Shown here: piece after piece, positions 26,264 through 35,001 of the stretch
How positions within the stretch are numbered: the first letter of the stretch is position 1
Layout of the letters: the number at the start of each line of letters is the position of its first letter
Assembly (NCBI RefSeq): GCF_024198255.1
Contig: NZ_JAJVKW010000002.1
Span: forward strand, 620,001 to 684,000
Direction: 5' to 3'
Length of the DNA stretch: 64,000 nucleotides
Origin: Myxococcus guangdongensis
GTDB lineage: Bacteria; Myxococcota; Myxococcia; Myxococcales; Myxococcaceae
The notes under the pieces: model-generated
Seen by the model: only the letters and a program-made list of their open reading frames with translations
Databases searched by the model: none
What the model was told of the DNA's origin: nothing
Translations under genes and position numbers: made by a program

Positions 26264-27229
26264 ATGCGTCCTCCTTGTCGCCCGCTGCCCGCGGATGGCC
26301 GCTTCCTCCAGGCCATCGCTCCGACGCCACTCGTCCCCGTCCGACTGGACGCCGAGGGGCCCACCATCTGGTGCAAGTTGGAGTTCCTCAACCCCAGTGG
26401 GTCCACGAAGGACCGCATCGCGCGGTACATGTTGGAGAAGGCCTGGCGCCTGGGCGAGCTGAGCCCGGGCGGCGAGGTGGTGGAGGCGTCCAGCGGCTCG
26501 ACGAGCATCGCCCTGGCGCTGGCCAGCGCGCAGATGGGCGTGCGCTTCACGGCGGTGATGCCGGAGGGTGTCACCGACGAGCGCGTGCTCACCATCCGCG
26601 CCTACGGCGGTGACGTGGTGCTGGTGCCCCGGGAGTTGGGGGTGCGTGGGGCCATCCAGAAGGCGGAGGAGATCGCGCGTGAGCGCAAGGCCTTCGCGCC
26701 GCGCCAGTTCGAGAACCCGGACAACGCGGAGGCGCACCGGGTGTGGACGGGGCAGGAGGTGCTCTCGCAGATTCCGGGCGGGCTGGTGCACGGCGTGGTG
26801 AGCGGCGTGGGCACCGGCGGCACGGTGGTGGGCCTGTATCAGGCGTTCGCGGAAGCGGGCTGTCCGGTGACGGCGTTCATCGCGAGGCCCATCGCGGGCC
26901 TGGGGTGTGACATCGAGTGTTGCAGCTTCAGCCCGCGCGTGCCCGGCGTGGTGGATGGCATGTCCAAGCTGTACCGCGACGCGGACATGCCGGGGCGGGT
27001 GGAGCTGGACGTGTCGGACGAGCAGGCGATGTGCACCGCGCGCGCGCTCATCCGCCGGGGCTTCCCGGTGGGGCCGTCGTCGGGGCTCAACTACGTGGCC
27101 GCGGTGGAGGCGGCGCGCAGGCTGGGACCGGGCGCGCAGGTCGTCACCGTGTTCCCCGACCGCATGGAGCGCTACTTCTCCACGGAGCTGATTCAGCAGC
27201 GTCCGGCGGCCGCGCGCGGCGTGGCGTGA
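26264..27229 (+). CDS. Cysteine synthase / CBS-family PLP enzyme
   Basis: Fold-type II PLP enzyme of 321 residues, most like O-acetylserine sulfhydrylase and related beta-replacement enzymes. The PLP Lys49 lies in NPSGSTKDRIA; the substrate-binding loop ASSGSTSIALA and the phosphate-binding VSGVGTGGTVVG are intact. The usual PLP ring-binding Ser near the C-terminus is in GFPVGPSSGLNYVAA. The product could be cysteine from O-acetyl- or O-phosphoserine, but the substrate is not readable from sequence. The N-terminus is unusual in having MRPPCRPLPADGR before the fold. The gene stands alone, divergent from the histidine kinase, with a strong hairpin 16 bases after its stop. Confidence 0.85.
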   Translation: MRPPCRPLPADGRFLQAIAPTPLVPVRLDAEGPTIWCKLEFLNPSGSTKDRIARYMLEKAWRLGELSPGGEVVEASSGSTSIALALASAQMGVRFTAVMPEGVTDERVLTIRAYGGDVVLVPRELGVRGAIQKAEEIARERKAFAPRQFENPDNAEAHRVWTGQEVLSQIPGGLVHGVVSGVGTGGTVVGLYQAFAEAGCPVTAFIARPIAGLGCDIECCSFSPRVPGVVDGMSKLYRDADMPGRVELDVSDEQAMCTARALIRRGFPVGPSSGLNYVAAVEAARRLGPGAQVVTVFPDRMERYFSTELIQQRPAAARGVA

Positions 27230-27245
27230 GCTGACGCGGGAGGGA

Positions 27246-27272
27246 GCCGCTCGGAGCGGACACCCGAGCGGC
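27246..27272 (+). terminator. Hairpin after PLP-enzyme gene
   Basis: Perfect 9-bp GC-rich inverted repeat (GCCGCTCGG / CCGAGCGGC) with a 9-base loop, 16 bases after the stop codon. No T-tract follows, which is common for hairpins in high-GC genomes. A likely transcription end or 3'-stabilising element. Confidence 0.5.
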
Positions 27273-27464
27273 GCCCGGTCGGACACCGGAGGCGTCGCGC
27301 GTGCATTCCGGTGCCTCGCCTCACGGGGCACGCCGAGCGTCCGCACGGGGACAGACGCTTCACGGCCCGCCGCGTCACCCCGCCCTGGCTCCGAGCTGGC
27401 GCGCCTCGACTTCCGACAGGTACTTCACGCGCGGTGGTCATCCACGTGCGCTCAGTCGGGGTGC

Positions 27465-27803
27465 ATGCTAGAAGCCGACCTCGTGCTGCCGCGCATCTGG
27501 CTGTGCCTCAGCCTGTTGCTGTTCGCCCCGACGGAGGGAGGCCTGTGGATGGCCTTCTCCAACGCGACGGACACCGTGTGCACGCAGCGCTGCCCGGACG
27601 ATGATGCCAGCGGCCAGTGTGCTCCGGACTGCGCGGACTGCACCTGCTGCGGCCATGTGCGCGCGGTGAGCGCCGCCCCCGTCGCGTCGCCCTCCCTGCT
27701 GTGGATCGCACCTCGAGCGCGCCCGGTGCTGGTGGACGAGGACGCCCCCGCCTCCGCCGACCTCGACGACATCCTGCACGTCCCCAGAGCCGACCTCGCC
27801 TGA
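27465..27803 (+). CDS. Small Cys-rich secreted protein upstream of czcCBA
   Basis: 112-residue protein. A hydrophobic N-terminal segment (RIWLCLSLLLFAPTEGGLW) looks like a signal peptide or anchor. It is followed by eight cysteines within 35 residues (CTQRCPDDDASGQC, CADCTCCGH) and an acidic C-terminus ending LDDILHVPRADLA. I do not recognise a named family, but the place, size and metal-ligand richness match the small periplasmic CzcI-type proteins that precede czcC in other bacteria. GGGGT lies just before the ATG. The TolC-like gene starts 113 bp downstream on the same strand. A regulatory or metal-buffering role is inferred from position only. Confidence 0.55.
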   Translation: MLEADLVLPRIWLCLSLLLFAPTEGGLWMAFSNATDTVCTQRCPDDDASGQCAPDCADCTCCGHVRAVSAAPVASPSLLWIAPRARPVLVDEDAPASADLDDILHVPRADLA

Positions 27804-27916
27804 CGTGGTGGTGGTCCGACTTCCGCGCGCGAGCAGTGCCGAGGTGACGTGTGTCCACGGTGGGCCCGTGGCACCGTCGGCCTGACGCGCGCCTCCCTCT
27901 CGTGAGGTCTCCTCCC

Positions 27917-29143
27917 GTGCTCAACCCCTCCGCGATGACGGCCCTCGGGCTCGTCGCCGCCCTGGTCTGGCCCTTCGCCAGCACCGCCTCACCTTCCGAG
28001 CTGTCCTTCCAGGACGCCCTCGCCCTCGCTCGACGACGCGCGCCCGCGTTGCTGGATGCGGCGGGCCGCGTGGCCGAGGCACAGGGACCCGTCGCCGGCG
28101 CATCGCCGTGGCTCCGCGAGAACCCCACCGTCAGCTTCGAGCTGGGGCCGCGCACGCACGACGACCTTCGTGGGACGCAGTTGTCCCTCGGCGTCTCGCA
28201 GCCCATCGAGCTCGGCGGCAAGCAGGGCGCGCGTCGGGACTCCGCGCGCGCGGGACTCCAGCGACAGGACGCCGAGCAGAAGGACGCCGAGCGACGCGTG
28301 CTCGGTGAAGTGGGCGCGGTCTTCCTGCGCGCCCTGTATGCACGGGAGCTGTCGCGGCTGATGCAGCAGACGGAGGAGGCCGCGAGGAACCTGTCCGACT
28401 CCACCGGCAAGCGCTTCGACGCGGGGGACGTGCCCGTCGTCGACGTCAACGTGGCGAAGGTGGCGCTGGCCCGCGCCCGCGCTGGCGTGGTGACGGCCCA
28501 GGGAGAAGAACAGGCCCTGCTCAACGAGCTGCGCGCCCTGTTGGGCCTGCCGCTCCAGGACCCGCTCACGGTGCGCGGCGAGCTGCGGGAGCTGGCCTCG
28601 CTGCCCGTGGCGGCGCCCTCGGAGACACAGGAGCGTCCGGACGTGGTGGCCCTGGAGTCCGAGCTCACGCAGGCGGAGGCGGACCTGCGGCTGGGCCGCG
28701 CCGAGGGCTGGCCCGACGTGAGCGTGGGCGTGCGCTACGAGAAGGAGGTCGACGAGAAGGCGCTCGTCGGAACCCTCAGCGTCCCCCTGCCCGTGTTCTC
28801 CCGAGGGCAGGAGGCGAAGGTCACGGGCGATGCGCGCGTGCGCAGGCTGCGCACCGCGCTGGAGTCCGCTCGCCGCGCGCGCGACGTGCAGGTGGAGGCC
28901 GCGCGTGTGCGCGATGCCTCGCGTCAGCAGGCGCTGGCCGTGCTGGAGACGGATGCGCTGCCGCTGCTCGACGAGAACGAGTCGCTGGCCCGCCGCTCCT
29001 ACGAAGCCGGGGAGATGGACCTCGCGGGGTTGCTCCTCGTCCGCCGTGAAACGCTCGAGACGCGCGTGGCGCTGCTCGACAGCCACCTGCAGGCGGCGCT
29101 CGCCCGGGTGCAGCTCGCCGTCGAGATGGGAGTCCTTCCATGA
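27917..29143 (+). CDS. czcC: CzcC-like outer membrane efflux protein (TolC family)
   Basis: Outer-membrane channel subunit of the RND efflux complex encoded by the next two genes. About 408 residues with a signal peptide (MTALGLVAALVWPFASTA), two OEP repeats of long heptad-rich helices, and family blocks LSFQDALALARRRAPAL, SFELGPRTHDDLRGTQLSLGVSQPIELGGK and SVPLPVFSRGQ. The GTG at 27917 is preferred because GAGG stands nine bases upstream and it begins the signal peptide; a GTG at 27851 with its own GAGG would add 22 Arg/Pro-rich residues. The stop overlaps the next start (ATGA), indicating translational coupling. The exact metal (Co, Zn, Cd, Ni or Cu) cannot be fixed. Confidence 0.85.
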   Translation: MLNPSAMTALGLVAALVWPFASTASPSELSFQDALALARRRAPALLDAAGRVAEAQGPVAGASPWLRENPTVSFELGPRTHDDLRGTQLSLGVSQPIELGGKQGARRDSARAGLQRQDAEQKDAERRVLGEVGAVFLRALYARELSRLMQQTEEAARNLSDSTGKRFDAGDVPVVDVNVAKVALARARAGVVTAQGEEQALLNELRALLGLPLQDPLTVRGELRELASLPVAAPSETQERPDVVALESELTQAEADLRLGRAEGWPDVSVGVRYEKEVDEKALVGTLSVPLPVFSRGQEAKVTGDARVRRLRTALESARRARDVQVEAARVRDASRQQALAVLETDALPLLDENESLARRSYEAGEMDLAGLLLVRRETLETRVALLDSHLQAALARVQLAVEMGVLP

Positions 29144-30324
29144 AGCGCCTCGCGTTCATCGCGTCCCTGGCCCTCGCGCTCGCGGCCTGCAAGCAGTCCA
29201 AGCCCGAGCACGCGGACGAGCACGACCACGAGGAGGGCGCCCAACCCGCGGGGGGCCACGACGAGGGACATGACGAGTCCCACGTCCACATCGCGCCGGA
29301 GATGCTCCGCGACCTGCGCGTCACCACCGCCCCCGCGGCGGCGCGGCCCGGCGGAGACAGCGTCAACGCGCTGGGCGAGCTGACCTTCAGCGAGGACGCC
29401 TACGCGGAGGTGGCCTCGCCCATCTCCGCGCGCGTGGGCGCGGTGTTCGTCACCACGGGCCAGCACGTGAAGGAGGGCGAGAAGCTGGCGGAGCTGCGCA
29501 GCCCCGAGCTGGGCAAGGCGCGCGCCGCGCTCCAGTCCGCCAAGGCCCGGGCCACCGCCACCCGACAGGCTGCCGAGCGCAAGCGCGCGCTCGCCGCCGA
29601 GCGCATCGTCGCGCAGAAGGACGTGCAGGCCGCCGAGGTGGAAGCAGCCGGCGCCGAGGCGGAGGTCGCCGCGGCCCGCGCGGAGCTGACGGCGTTGGGC
29701 GCCAGCGAGGACACCGCGGGCGTGGCCGGCTTCATCCTGCGCTCGCCCATCCAGGGCACCGTCATCGAGCGCGACGCGCGCATGGGACAGATGGCGGACG
29801 CCGAGCACACGCTCTTCCGCATCGGCGACCTGGGCTCGCTGTGGCTCATCGTCCATGCGTTCGAGCGCGACGCCGTGCGCATGCGCCCGGACACCGAGGC
29901 GCGCATCACCTTCGCCGCCTTCCCGGGCAAGGAGGTCCTCGCCCGCGTGGGCCACGTGGGCCAGCGCGTGGACGCGGCCAGTCGCACCATCCCCGTGCGG
30001 CTGGTGCTCGACAACGCCGAGGGCCTCTTCAAGCCCGGCATGTCCGCCACCGCGTCGATTCCGCTGGGCGGCCCCGACGGCACCATCACCGCCGTGCCCG
30101 CGGCCGCGCTCCAGCGACTGGAGAACGGCTGGGTGGTCTTCCTGCCCACCGGCGAGCGCGGCTCGTTCGAGCGGCGTCAGGTGGGCCGAGGCCGCACGCT
30201 GGGAGACCACGTGGAGGTGCTCTCCGGCCTGAAGGTCGGCGAGCAGGTGGTGGTGGACGGCGCGTTCCTGCTCAAGGCCGAGGTGGAGAAGTCCGCGGGA
30301 GGAGCGGACCATCATGGCCACTGA
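29140..30324 (+). CDS. czcB: CzcB-like RND periplasmic adaptor lipoprotein
   Basis: Membrane fusion protein joining the inner-membrane pump to the outer-membrane channel; 394 residues. The signal peptide ends in a lipobox (LALAAC, Cys17). The mature N-terminus is rich in His, Asp and Glu (HADEHDHEEG, GGHDEGHDESHVHI), a likely metal-collecting segment. Then come the barrel-sandwich halves (ASPISARVGAVFVTTGQHVKEGEKLAEL and RSPIQGTVIERDARMGQM) flanking a coiled-coil hairpin (about 105-195), and the beta-barrel with the C-terminal domain (LKVGEQVVVDGAFLLKAEVEKS). It overlaps czcC by 4 bp and czcA by 11 bp. GGGAG precedes the ATG. Confidence 0.9.
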   Translation: MKRLAFIASLALALAACKQSKPEHADEHDHEEGAQPAGGHDEGHDESHVHIAPEMLRDLRVTTAPAAARPGGDSVNALGELTFSEDAYAEVASPISARVGAVFVTTGQHVKEGEKLAELRSPELGKARAALQSAKARATATRQAAERKRALAAERIVAQKDVQAAEVEAAGAEAEVAAARAELTALGASEDTAGVAGFILRSPIQGTVIERDARMGQMADAEHTLFRIGDLGSLWLIVHAFERDAVRMRPDTEARITFAAFPGKEVLARVGHVGQRVDAASRTIPVRLVLDNAEGLFKPGMSATASIPLGGPDGTITAVPAAALQRLENGWVVFLPTGERGSFERRQVGRGRTLGDHVEVLSGLKVGEQVVVDGAFLLKAEVEKSAGGADHHGH

Positions 30325-33300
30325 CACCTCCTGGGTGGGCCGCGTGCTGCGCGCGTCGTTCGCGCGGCCCGGGCTCACGGTGATGCTGGCCCTGGCGCTG
30401 TCCGCGTTCGGCGCCGTGTCGCTCCATGGCCTGCGTCGCGACGTGTTCCCGGACCTGTCCGCGCCCATCTTCAACGTCATCGTCCAGAACGCCGCCATGG
30501 GCGCGGAGGAGCTGGAGACGGCGGTGGCCATCCCGATGGAGGTGGCGCTCGCGGGCCTGCCCGACGTGCGCCGCATCCGCTCCACCTCGCAGCTGGGCGT
30601 CACGCAGGTGACGGTGGAGTTCGAGCCGGACGCGGACTACTTCCGCAGCCGCCAGTACGTCGCCGAGCGCGTGGCCCAGGCCCAGGGCGAGCTGCCCACC
30701 GGCACCGACGCGCCGCTGGTCTCCAGCCTCACGGGCCGACTCAACGAGGTGTTCGAGTTCACCCTCGAGGCCGAGCCCGGCTCCGCGGACCTGATGGCGC
30801 TGCGGGACCTGGCCGAGTTCGAGGTGAAGAACCGCCTGCTCGCCGTGCCGGGCGTCGCGGGCGTGGAGCGACTGGGCGGCTACCTGCGCCAGTTCCAGGT
30901 GCTGCTGGACCCCGACCAGATGGTGGCCCGAGGCGTCAGCCTGACCGAGGTGGAGCACGCGCTGGAGGGCGCCAACCTCAACGCCTCCGGAGGCTTCGTG
31001 GTGCAGGGGCCCATGGAGTGGACGGTGCGCGCGGTGGGTCGCGCCCAGACGGTGGAGGACCTGAACACCACGGTGGTGGCGCTGCGCGACGGCACGCCCG
31101 TGCTGCTCGCGGACGTGGCCGACGTGCGCGAGGGCCCCGCGGTGCGCCGAGGCATCGCCCACCGGCTCAAGGGCGAGGTGGTCAGCTGCCGCGTCATCAA
31201 GCAGTTCGGCGCGGACACGCAGGCCGTGGCGAAGGGCGTGCGCGTGGCGCTCGAGGAGCTGAAGCAGTCCATGCCTCCGGGCGTGCAGCTGCGCGTCGTC
31301 TATGACCAGTCGGAGCTGGTGGACTCGGCGCTGGGCGGTGTCAGCCGGGCCATCCTGCTGGGCGCGCTGCTGGTGGTGCTGGTGCTCTTCGTGCTGCTGG
31401 GGGACTGGCGCGCCGCGCTCATCGTCACGCTCACCCTGCCCCTGTCGCTGGCGCTCGCGGGCATCCTGCTGAAGGTCGCGGGCATCGGCATCAACACCAT
31501 GACGCTGGGCGGGCTGGCCATCGCCGTGGGCCTGCTGGTGGACACGGCCATCATCGTCACCGAGAACATCATCCATGACCTGCGCGAGGGACAGGGACAG
31601 CGGTCCGTGCGCGAGGAGGCGCTGTCCGCGTCGATGGAGGTGGGGCGCCCCATCGCCTTCGCCACGCTCATCGTCGTGTCCGTCTTCATCCCGCTGTTCG
31701 CGATGACAGGCATCGAGGGGCGGATGTACCAGCCGCTCGCCGCCGCCGTAGTGGCGTGCCTCGCCGCGTCGCTGGCGCTGGCGCTCACGCTGGTGCCGGT
31801 GGCCTCGTCGCTCCTGCTCAAGCGTCCGCGCGAGGGCACGCCCGAGGACGTGTGGCTCATCCGCAGAATCAAGGCGGTGTACTCGCCGCTGCTCGACGCG
31901 TGCATGCGGCGCGCGGGGCTGGTGCGACTGGTGGCGCTGGCCATCACCGTGCCCGCGCTGGGGCTCGCGTTCGCGGTGGGCAGCGACTTCATGCCCCGCC
32001 TGGACGAGGGCGCGTTCCTGCTCCAGACGGTGCTCCCCCCGGAGGCCTCCCTGGAGGAGGTGGACCGGCTCAACCACCTGGTGGAGGACGTGCTGCTCGG
32101 CTTCCCGGAGGTGGAGGACGTGGTGCGCCGCACCGGCCGCGCCGAGCGCACCGAGGACCCGATGCCGCACACGGTGTCGGACGTGCTCGTCGTGCTCAAG
32201 AAGGAGCGAGGCAGGGGCCTGGAGAAGCTGGAGGAGGACCTGCGCGTCGCCGTGAACCGGGTGCCCGGCGTCACCACCCTGTTCACCACGCCGCTGGGCA
32301 TGCGCATCGACGAGGGCCTGGGCGGCAGCCCCGCGGACCTGTCGGTGCGCGTCTTCGGGCCGGAGCTGGAGACGCTCGCGGCGCTGGGTGAGCGCACGCG
32401 CGCCATCCTCGCGAAGGTGGACGGCGTGGAGGACCTGCGCGTGGAGAAGCTCAGCGGCCTGCCCCAGCTTCGCATCACCGTGAATCGCGCCGCCGTGGCG
32501 CGCGTGGGCCTGACGCCCGGAGACGTCATCCGCGCGGTGCGCGTGGGCATGGTGGGCGAGGAGTCCTCGCAGGTGTGGAAGGGCCAGCGACGACACGATT
32601 TGGTGCTCCGACTGGCGGACCACCGACGCGGTGACTTGCAGGCGCTGCGAAACCTCCTGGTGGACGGGCACGACGGGACGCGCATCCCCTTGAGCCAGTT
32701 GGCCACCATCGAGGAGACCTTCGGCGCGGGCAGCGTGCGCCGCGAGGCGGGCAGCCGCAGGCTCGCGGTGGAGGCGAGCGTGTCCGGGCGCGATCTGGGC
32801 AGCACCGCGGCCGAGGTGCGCGAGCGACTGGCCGCGGAGCTGAAGCTGCCGACCGGTTACTTCGTCGACGTGGGCGGACGCGTGGAGAGCCAGCAGCGCG
32901 CCGCGCAGTCATTGGCCATGGCCATCGCCGTGGCCATCCTCGCGGTGTTCGTGCTGCTGTACCTCGCGCTCGACTCGGTCGCCGAGGCGCTGGTCATCCT
33001 CGCCACGCTGCCCGACGCCTTCGTCGGCGGCATCCTCGCGCTGCTCATCGCGGGCGAGACGTGGAACGTCTCCAGCCTCGTGGGCCTCATCGGCCTGTTC
33101 GGCATCGCCGTGCAGAACGGCCTGGTGCTCGTCTCACAAACCAAGGACCTGCTCTCACGCGGCAGGTCATTCGATGACGCGGTGCGAGAGGCGAGCCTCG
33201 GGCGCGTGCGTCCCAAATTGATGACAGCCGCCACCGCCATCCTCGGTCTGCTGCCACTGTTGGTTTTGCCTCTCCACGGAACTGAGATTGAGCGCCCACT

Positions 33301-33442
33301 CGCCATCGTCATGGTGGGCGGGCTCGTGACCTCGACGTTGTTCACCTTGTTGGTGTTGCCGACTTTTTACGTGTGGGTGCACGGCGTCAGAGAGAAGGTG
33401 CGTCGTCGAGGTGTGGCCGCGCGCAGCCCCACTGTGTCCTGA
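30314..33442 (+). CDS. czcA: CzcA-type heavy-metal RND efflux pump
   Basis: Inner-membrane proton/metal antiporter of the HME-RND family, 1042 residues with the expected 12-helix, two-loop layout. Visible: N-terminal helix 1 (LTVMLALALSAFGAVSL), the porter loop with VFPDLSAPIFNVIVQN, helix-4 proton relay GLLVDTAIIVTENIIHDL, and the C-terminal TLFTLLVLPTFYVWV. A long insertion-free second porter loop (about 545-860) follows the helix 7 motif GSDFMPRLDEGAF. Together with czcB and czcC it forms a trans-envelope pump. Metal specificity is uncertain; the His-rich adaptor and upstream Cys-rich protein suggest a soft or transition metal. An intergenic hairpin 17 bases beyond its stop may end the operon. 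Confidence 0.92.
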   Translation: MATDTSWVGRVLRASFARPGLTVMLALALSAFGAVSLHGLRRDVFPDLSAPIFNVIVQNAAMGAEELETAVAIPMEVALAGLPDVRRIRSTSQLGVTQVTVEFEPDADYFRSRQYVAERVAQAQGELPTGTDAPLVSSLTGRLNEVFEFTLEAEPGSADLMALRDLAEFEVKNRLLAVPGVAGVERLGGYLRQFQVLLDPDQMVARGVSLTEVEHALEGANLNASGGFVVQGPMEWTVRAVGRAQTVEDLNTTVVALRDGTPVLLADVADVREGPAVRRGIAHRLKGEVVSCRVIKQFGADTQAVAKGVRVALEELKQSMPPGVQLRVVYDQSELVDSALGGVSRAILLGALLVVLVLFVLLGDWRAALIVTLTLPLSLALAGILLKVAGIGINTMTLGGLAIAVGLLVDTAIIVTENIIHDLREGQGQRSVREEALSASMEVGRPIAFATLIVVSVFIPLFAMTGIEGRMYQPLAAAVVACLAASLALALTLVPVASSLLLKRPREGTPEDVWLIRRIKAVYSPLLDACMRRAGLVRLVALAITVPALGLAFAVGSDFMPRLDEGAFLLQTVLPPEASLEEVDRLNHLVEDVLLGFPEVEDVVRRTGRAERTEDPMPHTVSDVLVVLKKERGRGLEKLEEDLRVAVNRVPGVTTLFTTPLGMRIDEGLGGSPADLSVRVFGPELETLAALGERTRAILAKVDGVEDLRVEKLSGLPQLRITVNRAAVARVGLTPGDVIRAVRVGMVGEESSQVWKGQRRHDLVLRLADHRRGDLQALRNLLVDGHDGTRIPLSQLATIEETFGAGSVRREAGSRRLAVEASVSGRDLGSTAAEVRERLAAELKLPTGYFVDVGGRVESQQRAAQSLAMAIAVAILAVFVLLYLALDSVAEALVILATLPDAFVGGILALLIAGETWNVSSLVGLIGLFGIAVQNGLVLVSQTKDLLSRGRSFDDAVREASLGRVRPKLMTAATAILGLLPLLVLPLHGTEIERPLAIVMVGGLVTSTLFTLLVLPTFYVWVHGVREKVRRRGVAARSPTVS

Positions 33443-33459
33443 AGAACACGAGAAGTGCC

Positions 33460-33490
33460 CCAGGTCTTGGGTCCGCAACTTTCGACCTGG
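33460..33490 (+). terminator. Weak hairpin after czcA
   Basis: Perfect 7-bp inverted repeat CCAGGTC (33460-33466) / GACCTGG (33484-33490) with a 17-base loop, starting 17 bases after the czcA stop and ending before the amidase start. No T-tract. It could end the czc operon or influence amidase expression. Confidence 0.3.
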
Positions 33491-33538
33491 AGCACCGACA
33501 ATCCCGTGATTCTCACACTTACCAACCTGGGGCCATTC

Positions 33539-34366
33539 ATGAGCTTGCGACTTCCCCCCTCCACGACGACCCGCACCACCACCAAGGCCAAGGCCGCCGC
33601 CACGAACACCGTCACGGTGCCTCCCGCGGGACTGAGCAAGGGCGACACGGGCCCCAAGGTGAAGCAGTTGCAGGACGCGCTGGTGAAGCTCGGCTATCTC
33701 ACGGCGAAGCAGGTGGCCACGGGCCCCGGCACCTTCGGCGCGCAGACTGAAGCCGCGGTGAAGAAGTTCCAGGCCGACAAGAAACTTCCCACGACGGGGT
33801 ACTACGGCGAGCAGACGCAGGCGGCGCTGAAGAAGGCGCTGTCGGGCACGCCGACGACGCCCACCACGCCGACGACGCCGGGCACGAAGCCCGCGGTCAT
33901 CAGCGCGCCCTCGCCCAACTCCGACAGCCGCAACGGGACGGACATCGACACCATCGTCCTGCACCACACGGCGTCGAACGACGGCAAGGCCGACCTGTCG
34001 TGGATGCGCAACCCGAAGAGCGGCGTGTCCGCGCACTACATGGTCGACCGCGACGGCAAAATCTATCAGCTCGTCGGTGACGACAAGCGCGCGTGGCACG
34101 CGGGCAAGAGCGAGCTGCACGGCGTCCCCACGGACGTGAACGCGCGCTCCATCGGCATCGAAATCGTCAACGACGGCAGCGGCAAGACGGCCTTCACGGA
34201 GGCGCAGTACAAGGCGCTGACCCAGCTGACGAGCCACCTGAAGGAGAAGTACGACGTGCCGATGAAGAACATCGTCGGCCACGCGGACGTGGCGGTGCCC
34301 AAGGGCCGCAAGAACGACCCGGCGCCGAACTTCGACTGGTCGCGGCTGCGCAAGGGCATCTCCTGA
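33539..34366 (+). CDS. Peptidoglycan-binding N-acetylmuramoyl-L-alanine amidase
   Basis: 275-residue cell-wall hydrolase. Residues 36-110 form a PG_binding_1 domain (LSKGDTGPKVKQLQDALVKLGY, FGAQTEAAVKKFQ). A Thr/Pro linker (TPTTPTTPTTPG) leads to an Amidase_2 zinc domain (about 140-270) with the first zinc His in DTIVLHHTAS, the HYMVDRDGKIYQLV block, SIGIEIVND and the second zinc His in NIVGHADV. It cuts between MurNAc and the L-Ala of the stem peptide. No signal peptide is seen, so export would need lysis or another route, as for phage-like endolysins. The ATG at 33539 fits the domain start. The gene is followed by a strong terminator. Confidence 0.88.
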   Translation: MSLRLPPSTTTRTTTKAKAAATNTVTVPPAGLSKGDTGPKVKQLQDALVKLGYLTAKQVATGPGTFGAQTEAAVKKFQADKKLPTTGYYGEQTQAALKKALSGTPTTPTTPTTPGTKPAVISAPSPNSDSRNGTDIDTIVLHHTASNDGKADLSWMRNPKSGVSAHYMVDRDGKIYQLVGDDKRAWHAGKSELHGVPTDVNARSIGIEIVNDGSGKTAFTEAQYKALTQLTSHLKEKYDVPMKNIVGHADVAVPKGRKNDPAPNFDWSRLRKGIS

Positions 34367-34390
34367 GCGTCGTCGTGAAGTGAAGCAGGT

Positions 34391-34438
34391 GAAGCGCGGG
34401 TCGAGTGCCTGACAGGGTGCTCCCCGCGCTTCGTGTTT
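34391..34438 (+). terminator. Terminator after amidase gene
   Basis: Perfect 10-bp inverted repeat GAAGCGCGGG (34391-34400) / CCCGCGCTTC (34423-34432) with a 22-base loop, followed by GTGTTT. It begins 25 bases after the amidase stop. Good intrinsic terminator candidate and separates the amidase from the copper cassette. Confidence 0.65.
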
Positions 34439-34484
34439 CCGGCGGACGCGGAGTGCGCGGCTGAACAGCCGGGCCTCGCGGCGC

Positions 34485-34501
34485 TCATCACACTGTGATG
34501 A
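34485..34501. promoter_or_regulatory. 17-bp palindromic operator candidate, copper cassette
   Basis: Perfect 8-1-8 palindrome TCATCACA-C-TGTGATGA in the 290-bp gap before the copper cassette, 155 bp upstream of its first start codon. It is the most AT-rich perfect palindrome in the vicinity and looks like a dimeric regulator site. The bound protein is unknown. Confidence 0.5.
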
Positions 34502-34656
34502 CCCCGGTTACACCAGGGCCGCGCGGCATCGCGTCCTTCCACCTCGAGAGCCTCGTCCCTTCGCACGGTTGGCGCTCGCGCCGACATGGCCTGGGGCTTG
34601 CTCAACCGCGCGGCGTCTTCGGCCCGCTTCACCGCGCGCCTCATCGAGGTCATCTC

Positions 34657-35001
34657 ATGCGTTCCTTCCTCAGCGTCGTCGCGAGCCTCGCCACGCTCGC
34701 CGCCTGTGCCTCCGAGCCGAAGCGGCTCGCCCCGTCCCTGGACCCGTCGAACCCGGAGGCGCCCGAGTCCCCGGCTGCTCCGCTCTCCAGCGCGCTCGCG
34801 GCCGCGCCTCCCGATGCGAAGTCACCGCGCGCTCCGGAGGCCGAGAAGTCGGCGCCGCCGGATGCGGGCACCGCGCTCTACACGTGCCCGATGCACCCGG
34901 AGGTCCAGTCGGACAAGCCCGGCGTGTGCCCCCAGTGCAACATGAAGCTGACACCGGCGAAGCCCGCGTCGGGCCATGAGGGACACGGAGAGCACCGGTG
35001 A
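34657..35001 (+). CDS. Heavy-metal-binding-domain lipoprotein
   Basis: 114-residue lipoprotein, signal peptide ending in LATLAAC (lipobox, Cys about 17), then an Ala/Pro/Ser-rich linker and a C-terminal heavy-metal-binding domain: YTCPMHPEVQSDKPGVCPQCNMKL. This CPMHPEV...CPxCxM module also occurs twice in the copper ATPase at 50.6-53.1 kb and binds soft metals through Cys, Met and His. The tail is His-rich (GHEGHGEHR). GAGG precedes the ATG at 34657, which also starts the signal peptide. The stop overlaps the GTG start of the next gene (GTGA). A periplasmic copper buffer or donor to the multicopper oxidase is the likely role. Confidence 0.8.
   Translation: MRSFLSVVASLATLAACASEPKRLAPSLDPSNPEAPESPAAPLSSALAAAPPDAKSPRAPEAEKSAPPDAGTALYTCPMHPEVQSDKPGVCPQCNMKLTPAKPASGHEGHGEHR

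Noticed and set aside
33539-34366. Prophage remnant suggested by an endolysin-like amidase without signal peptide
   Set aside because: No other phage gene, integrase or attachment site nearby.
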